A stretch of DNA of 64,000 nt, taken from NCBI GenBank assembly GCA_047495785.1, contig JBLDXI010000020.1, positions 1,240,001 through 1,304,000 on the forward strand, given 5' to 3'. Within the stretch, counting starts at the first letter, position 1, and each line of letters begins with the position of its first letter. Under the pieces are notes generated by a model. That model was not told where the DNA came from. It did not search any database and saw only the letters and a list, made by a program, of their open reading frames with translations. The position numbers were made by a program, and so were the translations under genes. Shown piece by piece: positions 43,784 to 55,404 of the stretch. The stretch is from Lepidodermella squamata. Taxonomy: Eukaryota; Gastrotricha.

Positions 43784-45294
43784 ATGGATTGGTGGACGGC
43801 GTGGTCCAATCCAGACGTTGCCGCCTTCGCCGGCGAAAATGGCAGCAGCAGGATGTCGCCTTTTGCGCTGTCGTCTGTTGCTATCGTAATTTTGTCTGGT
43901 CTCGCTTACAAAGTCACTTACCGCCTGATTCCTCTGCTAACCGATCTATTTGTTAATGCCGGCCGGTTCGGCTACGATTTGTCGAAAAAGACAAGATATA
44001 AAGTGTTAGTTGATGGATGATCGATAATTTCTTTTTGAAATTTTTTTATGACTTTCCAGACCCGAAAGTATGGGCATTGTATGCGGAACGATTTATCTCA
44101 TTGCTATGTTCTTGTTCATTCCGTTCCCGTTTGTCGACTACTTTGTCGGCGAGACGAAGCAGTTTGCTTACAGCAGAGTAAGAATAATTCTTAGAAAAAA
44201 ATATCATCTACCTTAATAATTTTTGTATTTAGTTTGTCGATTATTTATCAGGCCTTCTGTCTGTTTGCTGCATGTTGCTGCTCGGTTTCGCCGATGATGT
44301 TCTTGATTTGAGGTGGAGACACAAGCTAATGCTGCCAACCTTGGCCTCACTTCCGCTTTTGATGACTTACTTCGTCAACTCGAATATGACCGTAGTCGTC
44401 ATGCCTGCTTTTATTCGTGCAATCACCGGAAAATTTGTCGATATTGGTAGGTTAAATCGACTATTTGAATAATTCGCAAAAAAATTTCAATTATTTTCAG
44501 GTATTCTTTATTACCTATACATGTGTATGTTGGCTGTATTCTGCACCAATGCGATCAATATTTTGGCCGGGGTTAATGGTATCGAATGCGGGCAAAGTGT
44601 TGTCATAGCAATCAGTATTGCTGTTTTCAACTGCTTCGAATTAACCGGAGCTTACTTCAGAAATCACCTGTTTTCTCTTGGCCTGATTCTACCTTATATT
44701 GCCGTCTCATTCGCTCTTTTACGTCATAACTGGTTTGTTTTAAAATATCCAGCTTAATTTTATTTGAATATTTCGATTTTTCTTAGGTACCCATCTAAGG
44801 TGTTTGTTGGTGATACTTTTTGCTATTTCTCTGGCATGATTTTCGCCGTTTCGGCAATTTTGGGCCATTTTTCGAAGACGCTGTTGCTGTTTTTCATTCC
44901 GCAAATTTTCAATTTCATCTTCTCGTGCCCGCAGTTGTTTCACCTGCTACCGTGCCCGCGTCATCGGATGCCGAAATTCGACCCCGAGGCCGATAAATTG
45001 CAGGCGTCTACATTTATTGTGAAGCCTGACGCTCTATCGACTTTGCCTCGATTGATTCTTCGAATCGCAACACTGCTCGGGTTGGTTCGAGTAACCCCGA
45101 CTGTGAAAGACGGCGATGATAAAAACTGGGTTGAAGTGACAAATTTCACTATTATCAACTTGGTGCTAAAGTTGTTCGGGCCGATGCATGAGAGAAATGT
45201 GACGACGTTGCTGTTGATACTGCAAGCTATTTGTTCAGTGATCGCATTCGTAATTCGGTACCCACTTGCCAATATGCTGTACACGCCTCAGTGA
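43784..45294 (+). CDS. algn-7: UDP-GlcNAc:dolichyl-phosphate GlcNAc-1-phosphotransferase (DPAGT1/ALG7)
   Basis: Five exons: 43784-44004, 44060-44177, 44233-44446, 44501-44732, 44787-45294; phases agree, 430 aa. This ER multi-pass enzyme commits dolichyl phosphate to N-glycan assembly and is the tunicamycin target. Family blocks: TRYKVPESMGIVCG, LLLGFADDVLDLRWRHKLML (aspartates of the Mg site), NAINILAGVNGIECGQS (Asn and Gly of the UDP site), HNWYPSKVFVGDTFCYFSG, and FSKTLLLFFIPQIFNF with CPRHRMP. The first intron uses donor AAAGT|GTTAGT, chosen because it alone keeps the KVPESMG frame. AG of TTTTTTTTAG lies 19 bp before the ATG. It begins 353 bp after the arx-2 stop, same strand. Confidence 0.95.
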
Positions 45295-46051
45295 AAATTC
45301 GTGGTCGTAACATGATCGATACCCTGAAGTTTCCTGATTACGAAAAATCGAATGAAAAATATGTGCATCTACTTGTGAAGACTTATATTATCATTATATT
45401 GCTGAATTCGGTTGATCGGTGATTTCTTTTTCTTTTTGATAAATATAAATAAATAATATAATGTGCTTCTCGAGTTGCATCACTACGAGGCAAATCTCAC
45501 TTCTAACACTCACACTTTCCGTTTTTGAGCTGCTGTCAATGATTTTTTCGAAAATGAAAATAAAATTGAAATATCAAGCTGTTTTCACCGTGCATTTTTC
45601 GAAAATTTCAAGGTGCACAGGTTTTTTCGATTTTCGCAGATATCAGATACTAACCAGCGTTACCAGCCGGCTGCCGGTCTAATCTCAGAAAAGCTCGCGG
45701 GAAATCGAAGAGAGGCATCGCGGCATCCAGCTTCGAAGCAGAAACGATGCGATACGAATGAAACGAATATTGACCAATGCAATAGCCATCATCCTCGATC
45801 TTCGAATTTTGTAGTATGGTGCGCCGAAATCGTTCACACAATTGTTCTCTAGACGAACACATATTCAGTGTATTCAATTTTTCAATAATCCTAAATGTGC
45901 CGCACGGACTTCGATAGGACACAGATCGATAGCCCTTAATTATAGCAATCGATTGATAATATAATGATACATAGTTACTCTCCCGGTTCGGCCATTATTT
46001 TGGTGAAATATAGGTAATTCTCATACCCTAAAGGCTCAAATCCCTTATAGG

Positions 46052-46349
46052 CGTACAATATCATACTGCTGCTTATTTTTCGACGATCTTGGTACTATCA
46101 GCATCTCGAGGCGACCCAATCTTGGATAACTACGTCAACGAAAACGAAGACGAGGTCTCTAGTTCCATTATAAGCTATTTCAGCAAACACGAGCCGTCAA
46201 GCTGGCCCACCCACGCGGTTGTAGTCGCTAAAAAATCTGCGACTTCAGCAGACAATGAAGAAGCCGAGGATGAGCTGATGATAGCGAATGGCAGATGGCA
46301 GTCAAACCGCCGACCGCCGACGCAGGCAATAGACAGTTCAGAAAATTAA
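46052..46349 (+). pseudogene. broken copy of peptide-precursor gene 8
   Basis: From the signal-peptide region to past the stop it aligns with 32668-32967: SASRGDPILDNYVNENEDE against PASRGDQILDNFVNENEDE, and SWPTHAVVVAKKSAT against DWPTHAVVVAKKSAN. Three lesions are visible. The initiator ATG is replaced (ACAAT). About four bases are missing in the signal-peptide region, shifting frame. About 20 bases that encode the SLPFYG part in the intact gene are missing near 46297, so no amidated peptide remains. The 5' flank is also duplicated (45770-45830 against 32490-32540). A downstream start such as TTG could still give a short cytosolic peptide, but not a secreted precursor. Confidence 0.75.
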
Positions 46350-46744
46350 ATCACTCAAACTATATGCTGTATTGCACTATTATGGAATAAATTTGCGGTA
46401 AACAATAAATAAATGACAATTTTGGCGTTGCTAAATTGCTGCGTGTTTGATGTCGGGTAAACAAAAGAAAGAGACAAGGCCGGAGCAATCATCTATGAAC
46501 TGGAACACTAAATGAGAACGCACTATTGCGCAAAATCCTCAACTCAAGCCGCGAGTAAGTGGCATATTTCCACCAATTTTAAAGACTCCTACGCCCAGGT
46601 CTAGTCCACTATCTCAAAACACATCACAAGAGAAGAAATTCGTCATATTTCAAGCCTGCAAAGGTGATGCGACCCTTTTTCATTGCAACTTTCCTGAATT
46701 TTGACAGGTCTTAAAAATTAGTTAGTAGCTCAGCCGATCTGCCA

Positions 46745-47017
46745 ATGAGGTTAACATTCGTCCACCTCTTCATTTTCGGCCTGCTGTGGTCATTGGCTCA
46801 ACCGACTGGTGTCGCAAATCTGACAACTCAGTCTGATTACTTCACTGCTTCGACCTTGACAGCTCTTCACCAACCTACAGCTAGACCACGCAGGTTGGGC
46901 AGGGCAAAAATGTTGCCGGAGAACTACACGAAAAATGCAGCAGCGAATTGGCCGGAACTGGTTCAGCGCATAATTTACGGTCAGGCCAGAGGAATGATTC
47001 TATACGGACGTCGATGA
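46745..47017 (+). CDS. amidated-peptide precursor 9 (IIYGQARGMILY-amide)
   Basis: Intronless, 90 aa, with a signal peptide (LTFVHLFIFGLLWSLAQPTG). The body is rich in Thr/Ala with RPRRLGRAK at mid-length, and ends ELVQR-IIYGQARGMILYGRR-stop. The last dibasic-type site is a single Arg, so IIYGQARGMILY-amide is the likely product. Compared with precursor 3 (AYGQTRGMLYGRR) it has one extra Ile in GMILY. It lies 14 kb from the main cluster, beyond five unrelated genes. AATAAA follows at about 47050. Confidence 0.75.
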   Translation: MRLTFVHLFIFGLLWSLAQPTGVANLTTQSDYFTASTLTALHQPTARPRRLGRAKMLPENYTKNAAANWPELVQRIIYGQARGMILYGRR

Positions 47018-48118
47018 TTCTTTTCTGTATGCTTTTATGTTTCAAAATGAATAAAACAAAATAGCCGTCCCGCATTTGATGTTTTTACTGCACTCTTTAA
47101 AACATCATTATAATATTAAACTGTTATCATTATAATAATAGCAATAAGGACTGGATATGATGCAATATAATAATTATATAATATTGAATGCCGCAGAAAG
47201 AGAGAAAACAACGTCGTGATGCATGTTCCGTGAATGTAAAAGGAGGCGACAGGCGAAATTTGAAAAAAGAGCCAACATGCGTCCGCCCACCAGTAGTCGA
47301 ATCATTTATTAAAGCTATTTTTTACAGCAATATATGCTAACAAAGTCAATCGAGGGAATTTACATCTCCAATCTTACATAGGTTTTTACAGCAACTAAAA
47401 CGTCAGATGCAGCGTGAAATGAGCACATAACAGGTTGATCGCAAATAGAAGATTTTTTGTGTAGAAATGAAAAATTAATTTCTGAAATATGCGTCTTTGC
47501 ATCAACTCAGTGTAGCGCTTTGCGATGAAGAAACTGGATGAAGACAAGGATAACGATTGATCGAACAACACATGTGGTTAATGTCACGGTGCGGCGGTCG
47601 TGGTGACCACGGAAACAAAAAAATCTCACTGTTGATGAAATAAGAAGAAAAAAAGAAAAGGGTGTGTTCGCGTGGCATTTTTTTCCGAGAAAACATGAAA
47701 ATAGGAAACAAAAGCGTGGAAGAAATCTGCGTTTCTTTCTGCGGCATTTCATTGTTCATATAATAAAAAACAACAACGTAAAGATGAGAGCGCGGATTCA
47801 TCGAACGGAGCTTAAAATTCAAAAACTAAAGAAAGGCTCGAATTTTGGATCTGTAGAACAAATAGTAATAATTTATAATTTGATTACAACTACACCTTCG
47901 CGATTTTAAAACACGACGTATAATAATGTAACGAAGACAATGAAGCACAGCCTGCAAATTATTAAAGCACGCAAAAAGAAAGAAGAATCTGCTCGGCCTC
48001 CCTCTCTATTTTTTTATAACAAGCAACCTTTCAGGGTGTTTTGATAGCATTTTTCGGGTCAACTAAAAATTGTCGAAATATTGCCATATTTCCGTGAGTT
48101 GAATTGATTGATTTTATA
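47018..48118. other. intergenic region downstream of syd-2
   Basis: AT-rich 3' flanks of precursor 9 (+) and liprin-alpha (-). The overlapping short ORFs at 47502-47909 on both strands show no features. I see nothing else. Confidence 0.5.
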
Positions 48119-51100
48119 TCACCGCCTATGGTGATGAATTGCAGATCCAGATGGGATTGGAAGGTGCGAGTCTCCCTGCATGTTCGAGACCATAAGATCA
48201 CGCGGCATCACGCTGTCGGCCGAGAACTGACCAGCCGCGGCGAGACGCTGGTGCCAAGACCCGGACCTCGGCATGCCGAAACCGCCGCCCGATGCCGAAA
48301 ACGCGCCAGACGCCGGTTGCCGGTCCGTCGCGACCGCCAGTAACCGAATGAATTCGCGCTCGAGGAGTTGCCTCGCCTCAGAGTCCTGCGCTGGTATTTG
48401 CAGGGCAAGAGCGAGGCACGCGGCTGTGAATGTATCGTCCAGCGCAATTAGGGCACCATGAACACCTGAGTCGACCAGGTTCTGCGCATATTCGCGCAAC
48501 CCTAGCTCCCTCACCCATTTTATCAACCGATCGTTCGACCATACCAGCACATCGTGCCATTCAATTTGCATGGCAGCGGCCTCGCGGCGCCGCTCCAATT
48601 CGGCCCGGTTGTAATTCAGCCGTTTCAGACACTGAATGCCGTATTGAAGACTGGTTCTGTGGAAGCTGTTGATCATTTTAAGGTGGTTGCGAAGATCTTT
48701 TTTCGTCAAATGCTCCAGCATGCGAGCATCGACGAGACACTCCATGAAATAGGGCCGGTGCTGCGCCAGGCCTAGAGATGGCAACCAGTAATTCCCGATC
48801 CACTCGTGGTTCATTTCGCCGAACGCTGATATCGAATGCGGCCGGGGTATACTCGAACCAGGTTGAACCGTTGTAAGAGCGACCATCTCCTGAATAGCGA
48901 GGCGGAGTTTGAGGCGGTGCAACGGGTTGGTGATACCGACTTCTTGCTGGATTTCCTGGTCACTCAGCGCGGCCATGATCGCCCCGGATTTGACATTGGC
49001 CCGACACGCGGCGACGTACCATGGCGGCATTCCGACCCACAATTCGAGCCAGGCTACAATGGTAGGTCCGTTCCACTGAGTGAACGGAGTGCCGGCTTTA
49101 ATGACCGATTCGAGGAGTTCATGCTTCTTGCCCTGGCGATTATCGATAGTCCGGTACGAATAGGGATCATCTATTGGTTGTTGATTGAAAGCTCCGGGTT
49201 GTTGCTGTTGTTGGTATCTCGGCGATGAAAACGCGCTAGTTTGGCTGGAAGGCAGTTCCATCGATCCGTTTTGCATGCCTAAAATTAGTAAAAAAAATAT
49301 TTTAGAAAATCCCGCAAGATTATTGATTAAAAAACAAAAGCAAATGAAAAATAACGCAAGTTGCCAAAAAAATTAAACTGCCTTGGAAAATCAAGTGCCC
49401 AAAAATTAAATTCAAAATCTCCGAATTATTGCGAACGAACCAGATCCCGCGCACATGTAAAGTGAGCATGAAAACAGGCGATTATCGTGTTTTGAGGCGG
49501 CGACTGACTTCTGTAAGTCAGACGCCACAGTGGAGATGAGAATGGCGCGAGAGCCGCTATCACTCGACTCATTTTCGGGCGCGCAATTCTCAGCGCTACT
49601 CATATTGCTCGAAGATGACGCTTTTCAAATAACAAGGACGGGAAAAAAATAATTAGTGCATGCATTTTACACAATTATTGCTTGAAAACTAGTTTATTGC
49701 AAGTAAATCTATAGTTTTAGCTGCGCTAACCAGATAACGGCATTTGCTGTTGCGAGGCTGATTTTTTCGACGCGGAAGATGACGAGAAAATGCGACCGAG
49801 TGACGACTTGAAGCCGCCGGATGACTTTTTCGAGGGTTGTTGCTGTTGCTGCTGCTGCATTTGAACCGACATCATTTGGTGATGCATCATCTGAGGGCTG
49901 TATTGCTGATTTTGCTGCGGGTTCATTCGAGACGCCTGTGGGGGCGGTACCATCGACGAGTAGCCGGAAGAATACGCACCGGCACTTGGCGACGACGAAA
50001 AGCCCATGTCTTGCCCACTTGATGCCAAATTCATCGGATGACTCGCTGAGGGTGCGGTTGAAGATGTATGCAGCATGCTAATCGAAGACGATACCGCATA
50101 TTGCGATTGCGAATTCGTCGATAGCTGAAAAAATCCAAAATAAATTAGATTGAAGAAGCAAAAACATTGAAATCTACTAGCAATAAGATTTAAAAATGAA
50201 ATCAATCAGCCAAAAACCACAATTTTAAAGATACAACATGTTCCACCATGCGTGAACTATCAAAGCCAGAGTGAATAATTTATCCAATCCATGTCAAACG
50301 TAAAAGCGCAAAAACCGAAAAGCCATTGAAAAACCAGGAAAATTAAATGAGAGAAAACTGATATGATTCGTATAGAACAGTTCAGCAAATTTAGACGAGA
50401 CACATCGAGAAACTCCTTGTATTTAAGGCAATCTACTACCTTGGGCGACGAGTGCAACGGGGAGTACGATGGTGACTGCGTGGAGCTGGCGGCAGTCGCG
50501 TAATTATTCCGGTAAATTTGCTTCTGAAGGACGTTAAGCAACTTGGGCTCGCCGCCAGCCCCTGTTGCACTGATCTGGGGGCTACTCTGAGTCGCTGGAA
50601 CGCGTCTATTCAGCTACAGTAGTGCAAGAGCGATCAGAATTTGGTCACAAGTGAGAAAATGGGATTAGTCACATTTATAAACCAGGTTACACAAAATTAA
50701 AATACGACCGCCCGATGAAGTTTCAAATAAAAATGAAAAAGATAACGTTTTAGAGATTTTTCGCATAAATTTTGAAAATTTGAATATAATGAAAAAATTT
50801 ACCATCGGAGTTCGACCAGGCTGCATGTTGAGAGGGGGTGGCACTGGGGGAGGGGTGGGACTGCCTCTGCTGACGATTGAGTCCATTGAATAGCCGGGGC
50901 CGGGCACCATACCGCCAAGCGATCGATTGCTCGAGCTAACTTTGCTCGAATCCAGCAGCTGACCGGTTCGCATATCAGCCGACATTTTTTGTTCCTGAAT
51001 CATGCGAATCTCATCGTTGATCGCCTCGAGTTGTTTCTGAAGCAACCGCGCTAGCTGCTGCGCATCGCTCGGAACTTCGAGGCCATTCGCATCGGTATCG

Positions 51101-54100
51101 GAGCCCATATCAGCGCCGAGAGCCATCATTTCGAGATCATTCGCCGCCGCGCTCAGCATACTGTCCGATATCGGTATCCCAGACCCAGGCATTTGCGAAC
51201 CACCCTGCATTCCCACATCAGGTCCATTTCGACCAAATGAGAACGCCTGTGTCACTGAGGCTAGCACGTTTTCCTGCTCGAGCCGTTCCCAGTCTTGCTC
51301 GTTCAGTGTATACACCTTAAAAAAATTAGAAAAAATATTAAAAAAAATTCCAAAGAAAATTATTGGCGTTAGATAACTATATATAGTACAGTGCATAGGG
51401 TTTAGAAAAATCTGCTGCTAACCAAAGCACAACAAATTATTTATAGAGTGGATAATCATGCTAGACCTAGATATTGTAAACAGCTATTGTCCTATTAAGG
51501 TGGACGACATCAAAAACTGTGCTAATTTTTGTAATCACGCCACGACGTGTAAGAACTCATCACGCCACACGACGAAAATGAGAGAACCTTCTTCATCGCA
51601 GGGTTTCGAGATCTGTAGGGCGAAGTTGGCGGTGGTGGTAGAAGCTGGCTGAGTTGCTCGCCAGTTAGCGTGGTGGCGCCCGATGCCGTGAGAAGAGAAG
51701 CGGACAGCCCTGATTGGGGCTGTTGCTGTTGAATTATCACCGGAGGGAATCTCACTTTCACGTTATGCTGCAACTGCCCACCAGGTTCACAATTATTATC
51801 GTTAAGGCCTGATGGCAACGACGGCGCACCACGCACTCCTGGCAGCGTCGAGTACTTTGCAAGAAAGAAGAAGGGTTAAAAAATCCATGCGATTAATAGA
51901 AACGATATATCCCAGAGAGGTATATTTAGAAAGAAAAACCATTCACCGAGTTAAAATTCCAATAGCAAGCCATCACCGGTAGAAGTTATATATAGAGTTA
52001 TAAATTATGTGCAAGCTGTTAATTGTTGTCTGCCCTCTAGTGTTAAGACGTCGCTTGACTGTCTTGTCGTCATCATTACCTGAGCCGGGTCATCGTAACT
52101 ACTCTGGAAAGCCGGTCGAAGTTTGTACTCCTCGTCCGGCAACAAAGCGGCGCTGGCTTCTGCAACCGTCACCGACGACAAAAAGTCGCGGCGACGTCGC
52201 AGAAATTCCTCCACTTCGCCGTCAATCGCCGATGTCGAAGGATAGATAAAACCCGGGTCCAGTTCGAGAGGCTTTACATAATTGAACGAGGTCATAACCC
52301 AAACATAATCACATGCATTATTAAACCAAATTATAACAAGAGGTAAAAAATTAAATTATTCGAACAAAAATCCCGAACCGTATTTTTTAAATTAATTTCT
52401 CATATACGCTTACCTTGAGCGGGTCGTTAAGGGTTGATAAGGAGCGACCAGAAACACCCCGGAATAGAACTTGTTGCGTTTGTTGGTCAATTGTTGTCGA
52501 TGTGAGATCGATAGGCTCGTATCCATTGCTCATTGTTCCATTAAGGTGGCCGGTCGACATTGAGTTGCTATGGTTAAGGTGGTTGAGAGTCGCTGCAGAG
52601 TGCTGCCGCTCAGACAGCATCGAATCTAGATGTTGCTTGGTCATATGCAGCTCTTCACTGGCCCGATCGCGCTGCATTTCCAACTCGGTGGCTAAGGCTT
52701 TCAACCTATCCAGATCGCTATTTAATTGCCGCTTCTCTTCCAGAGCTTGAACTCGTTCTCGCAACTGAGCCTGCAACCTTTCGTTCGATTCTGCCATCAA
52801 TTTGTCGACAGTAGCTGATAATCGAGAGTTATTTTCATCGCTTAATTGAACTCTTTGACGGGCTCGTTTCAACTCGGCTTGAAGTTCGTTCATTTGCGAC
52901 TCCATTTGCTTCATGCGCTCTTCGACAGTCCCCCGGTTCTCTTCAGCTTGGTTCAATGCTTGAACGTGGGAGGCAAGTTCGGATTTAACGATAGGTAACG
53001 CGTCCGCTTTAGCCATCGCCGACTGCAACCGATGCTCAGCCAACTCTTTCATCTCCTCCGTCTGGCGCAGTTTGTCTTCAGCAGTTCGCGCCCTGACGTC
53101 CAAATTCGCCAAATCGGCCTCGAGGCGGTCTTTCACTGTTTGCAGCGACGTTATCTCACGCTGAGCCATCGCATATTTCCTTTCGAGGGAAGTGAATCTC
53201 TCTTCTAGCTCTTTCCTTTGCGTGTGAATTTGCGGCAATTCCCGCTCCAGCATTTCTATCGAATGCTTATTCGAGCTTAAACTGGCAAATGCAGCTGATA
53301 AGGTGGATTCTTTATCTTGTAGTTTGGTTTGCAAATCAACAATTTGCTGTTTTAGATCACCGATTTCGCTCGTTTGTTGAGATATTGTCTCCTGCATCGA
53401 CGTCAATTTCTGAACGGTCGATTCAGGCTCAGAGGTGCCACTCGCCATCTGCACGAATTCTGATTGCTGCTTCAATTCGACCACCAGTTCCTCGTAAGTC
53501 GCGGTATTTGTCGACTGCGAGGAAGTTGAGACCACGTAAGTCGACGCCACTGGAGATGTGACTGTCCCAACGTTGACTGACGCTTGAGAATCGGCGGCGT
53601 TACCTAACGAGCTATTCCTAGTTCTTTCAGACTGTTCACGGAGGAGGAAGACTTCAGCATTTGCGGATGACAGCTCATCTTCGAGCTCAGCAACCCTTTG
53701 AAGAGCGAGATGCAGCCGACTTTTCACCTTCTCATCAAGTGCTTTATGGTGCTCGAATAGCGATTTCAACGCCTTCAACACTTCAACCTCGGAAGACACG
53801 CCCGATTGGTTGCTAGCCTGTCGTTTGACGACTGTGACTCTCAGCGACCGTTCGTGCCTCGCGACCAAAGATTCGAGGTGTTCGAGAAGTAGCCGAGTGT
53901 TGTTCCGCTCAGATTTTAGATCTTCAATCTCTTCTTCGCGCTCTTTCACGTGCTCTTTGAGCATCATCACCTCCTTAGTCAGCTCGGTAGCATCCTGAAA
54001 TTGAAAAAAATATTTTAACGATTTTCATTATATTACGCAATTTGCTCGTAGAAAATACCCTAGATTTCACGCGTTCAAATCAAATTTAGTCACATGATAA

Positions 54101-55404
54101 AATTGGATTGCAATCTCCTCGCATATATCTTCAGACAGACTATCCCTGAGCTCTCATTTTCGGTGCTAGGCCTGATGGCTTTAGAATAAAGCGCGGTATC
54201 CATCTCAATAAATAGTACGCTGCCAAAATAAAATTGTTGGTTGATGAATGACGAATTTTTATATCAATTTTAATTCGGAATTTTCAAATATTGGCGTTTT
54301 TATGATGCACACCGCGTGCCTGGTTTTGAGTTAGCCTTGTATTGCGTGACAGCCCTGAGCGTGCATTACGCATGACCATTAATTTTTTCTGCACTGCCAT
54401 GTTTAGAGTATAACGTCTTGATATATCTGTCACAGCCCCTCGAAATAACGGCCAAGTTTTTTGCGTGATATCCGAGAGTAATCGAAGTCACTCGAGTGAC
54501 TTTTTAACCACACCGAAAAGGCAGCGGCGCGTAGGTAGGTACAAAACAACAACCGATAATATTTACACAGACCTATCACGCGCTTATTACGATACAAATG
54601 CCGGCTGAGGTGAGGTAGGCAGGCGCAGGCCGGCACTGACTGACTGCAGCCGGTTTCGCAGTACAGCGCAGATAAACAACGAGTTAAGAGGTGCGATCTA
54701 ATAATGCAGCAATAACCCGGCCACTGTTCGCGCGGTTGGCTTTTTATCGACCCGCCGGGAGAGCTTGTTATATGCAAATAGGATTTTACACAATGCAAAT
54801 GCAATATTTGCGACGAAAAGCTAATAATAATAATAATAGTAATCATTCGGCCCCGTGGGGCTCGGAAAAATGCACACAATAAATTCAATATTAGTCGGCA
54901 AATGAAACAAACCTTTGGCCAATCGGGCTGGAGCTGTTGCCGCAGGAGGTCGCGCTCTTTTTCCGCCTCCAGTAGCCGCTGACGTAGATCTCGTAACTGT
55001 TCTTCGAGAGTAGCGACGCGCTCGATGAGTCTATCACGTTCCTCGAGCATGCCAACCATAAGTTGTTCGAAATTTGTCTCCCGCGCGTCGGCTGAAAACG
55101 TAATACCTAGGGAGGAAAGCGCCGAAATGGGCCCCGAGTGCTGATCGGAATTGCCAGAGCCATTTTCACTCGAAGTAGGCACAATTACTCCGCTATTCGC
55201 GACCCGTTTAACAGGCGCGACGGAATAACCGCCCTGGTTATCACCATTTAAATCGCCATAATAATCCGCTCCTCCATTTTGTTCATTCTGGTCGTAGCCG
55301 TTTAACATATCATCTTCTTCTTCGCCATCGCCAAAGCCGCCATTTCGGTCCATTTGCAGTGACGAGGCGTCTTCAACGATAGTGGGCATAATATCATAAC
55401 TCAT
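48119..55404 (-). CDS. syd-2: liprin-alpha (SYD-2), presynaptic active-zone scaffold
   Basis: Eight exons on the minus strand: 55404-54913, 53994-52414, 52271-52080, 51854-51588, 51315-50803, 50613-50440, 50124-49731, 49278-48119; phases agree, 1590 aa (longer than typical ~1200). N-terminus [17 protein letters not shown] is nematode SYD-2-like. Long coiled coil from about 120 to 690 with the invariant [17 protein letters not shown] and [21 protein letters not shown] Ser/Pro/Gln-rich linker contains [10 protein letters not shown] and [27 protein letters not shown] precedes three SAM domains (about 1270-1540): [36 protein letters not shown], and [19 protein letters not shown] with [13 protein letters not shown]. 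It organises active zones and binds LAR phosphatases, CASK and kinesin-3. The intron between exons 1 and 2 is 918 bp. Confidence 0.96.
49441..49603 (-). CDS. syd-2: possible alternative first exon giving a SAM-only liprin isoform
   Basis: ATG 49603 opens [19 protein letters not shown]..., ending GGATCTG|GTTCGT at 49441. It leaves one base, the phase needed by the acceptor of the last exon (TTTTAG|GCATGC at 49278). The result would be a ~440-aa protein with the three SAM domains but no coiled coil. Supported only by an open frame, a plausible donor and phase agreement. Confidence 0.35.
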
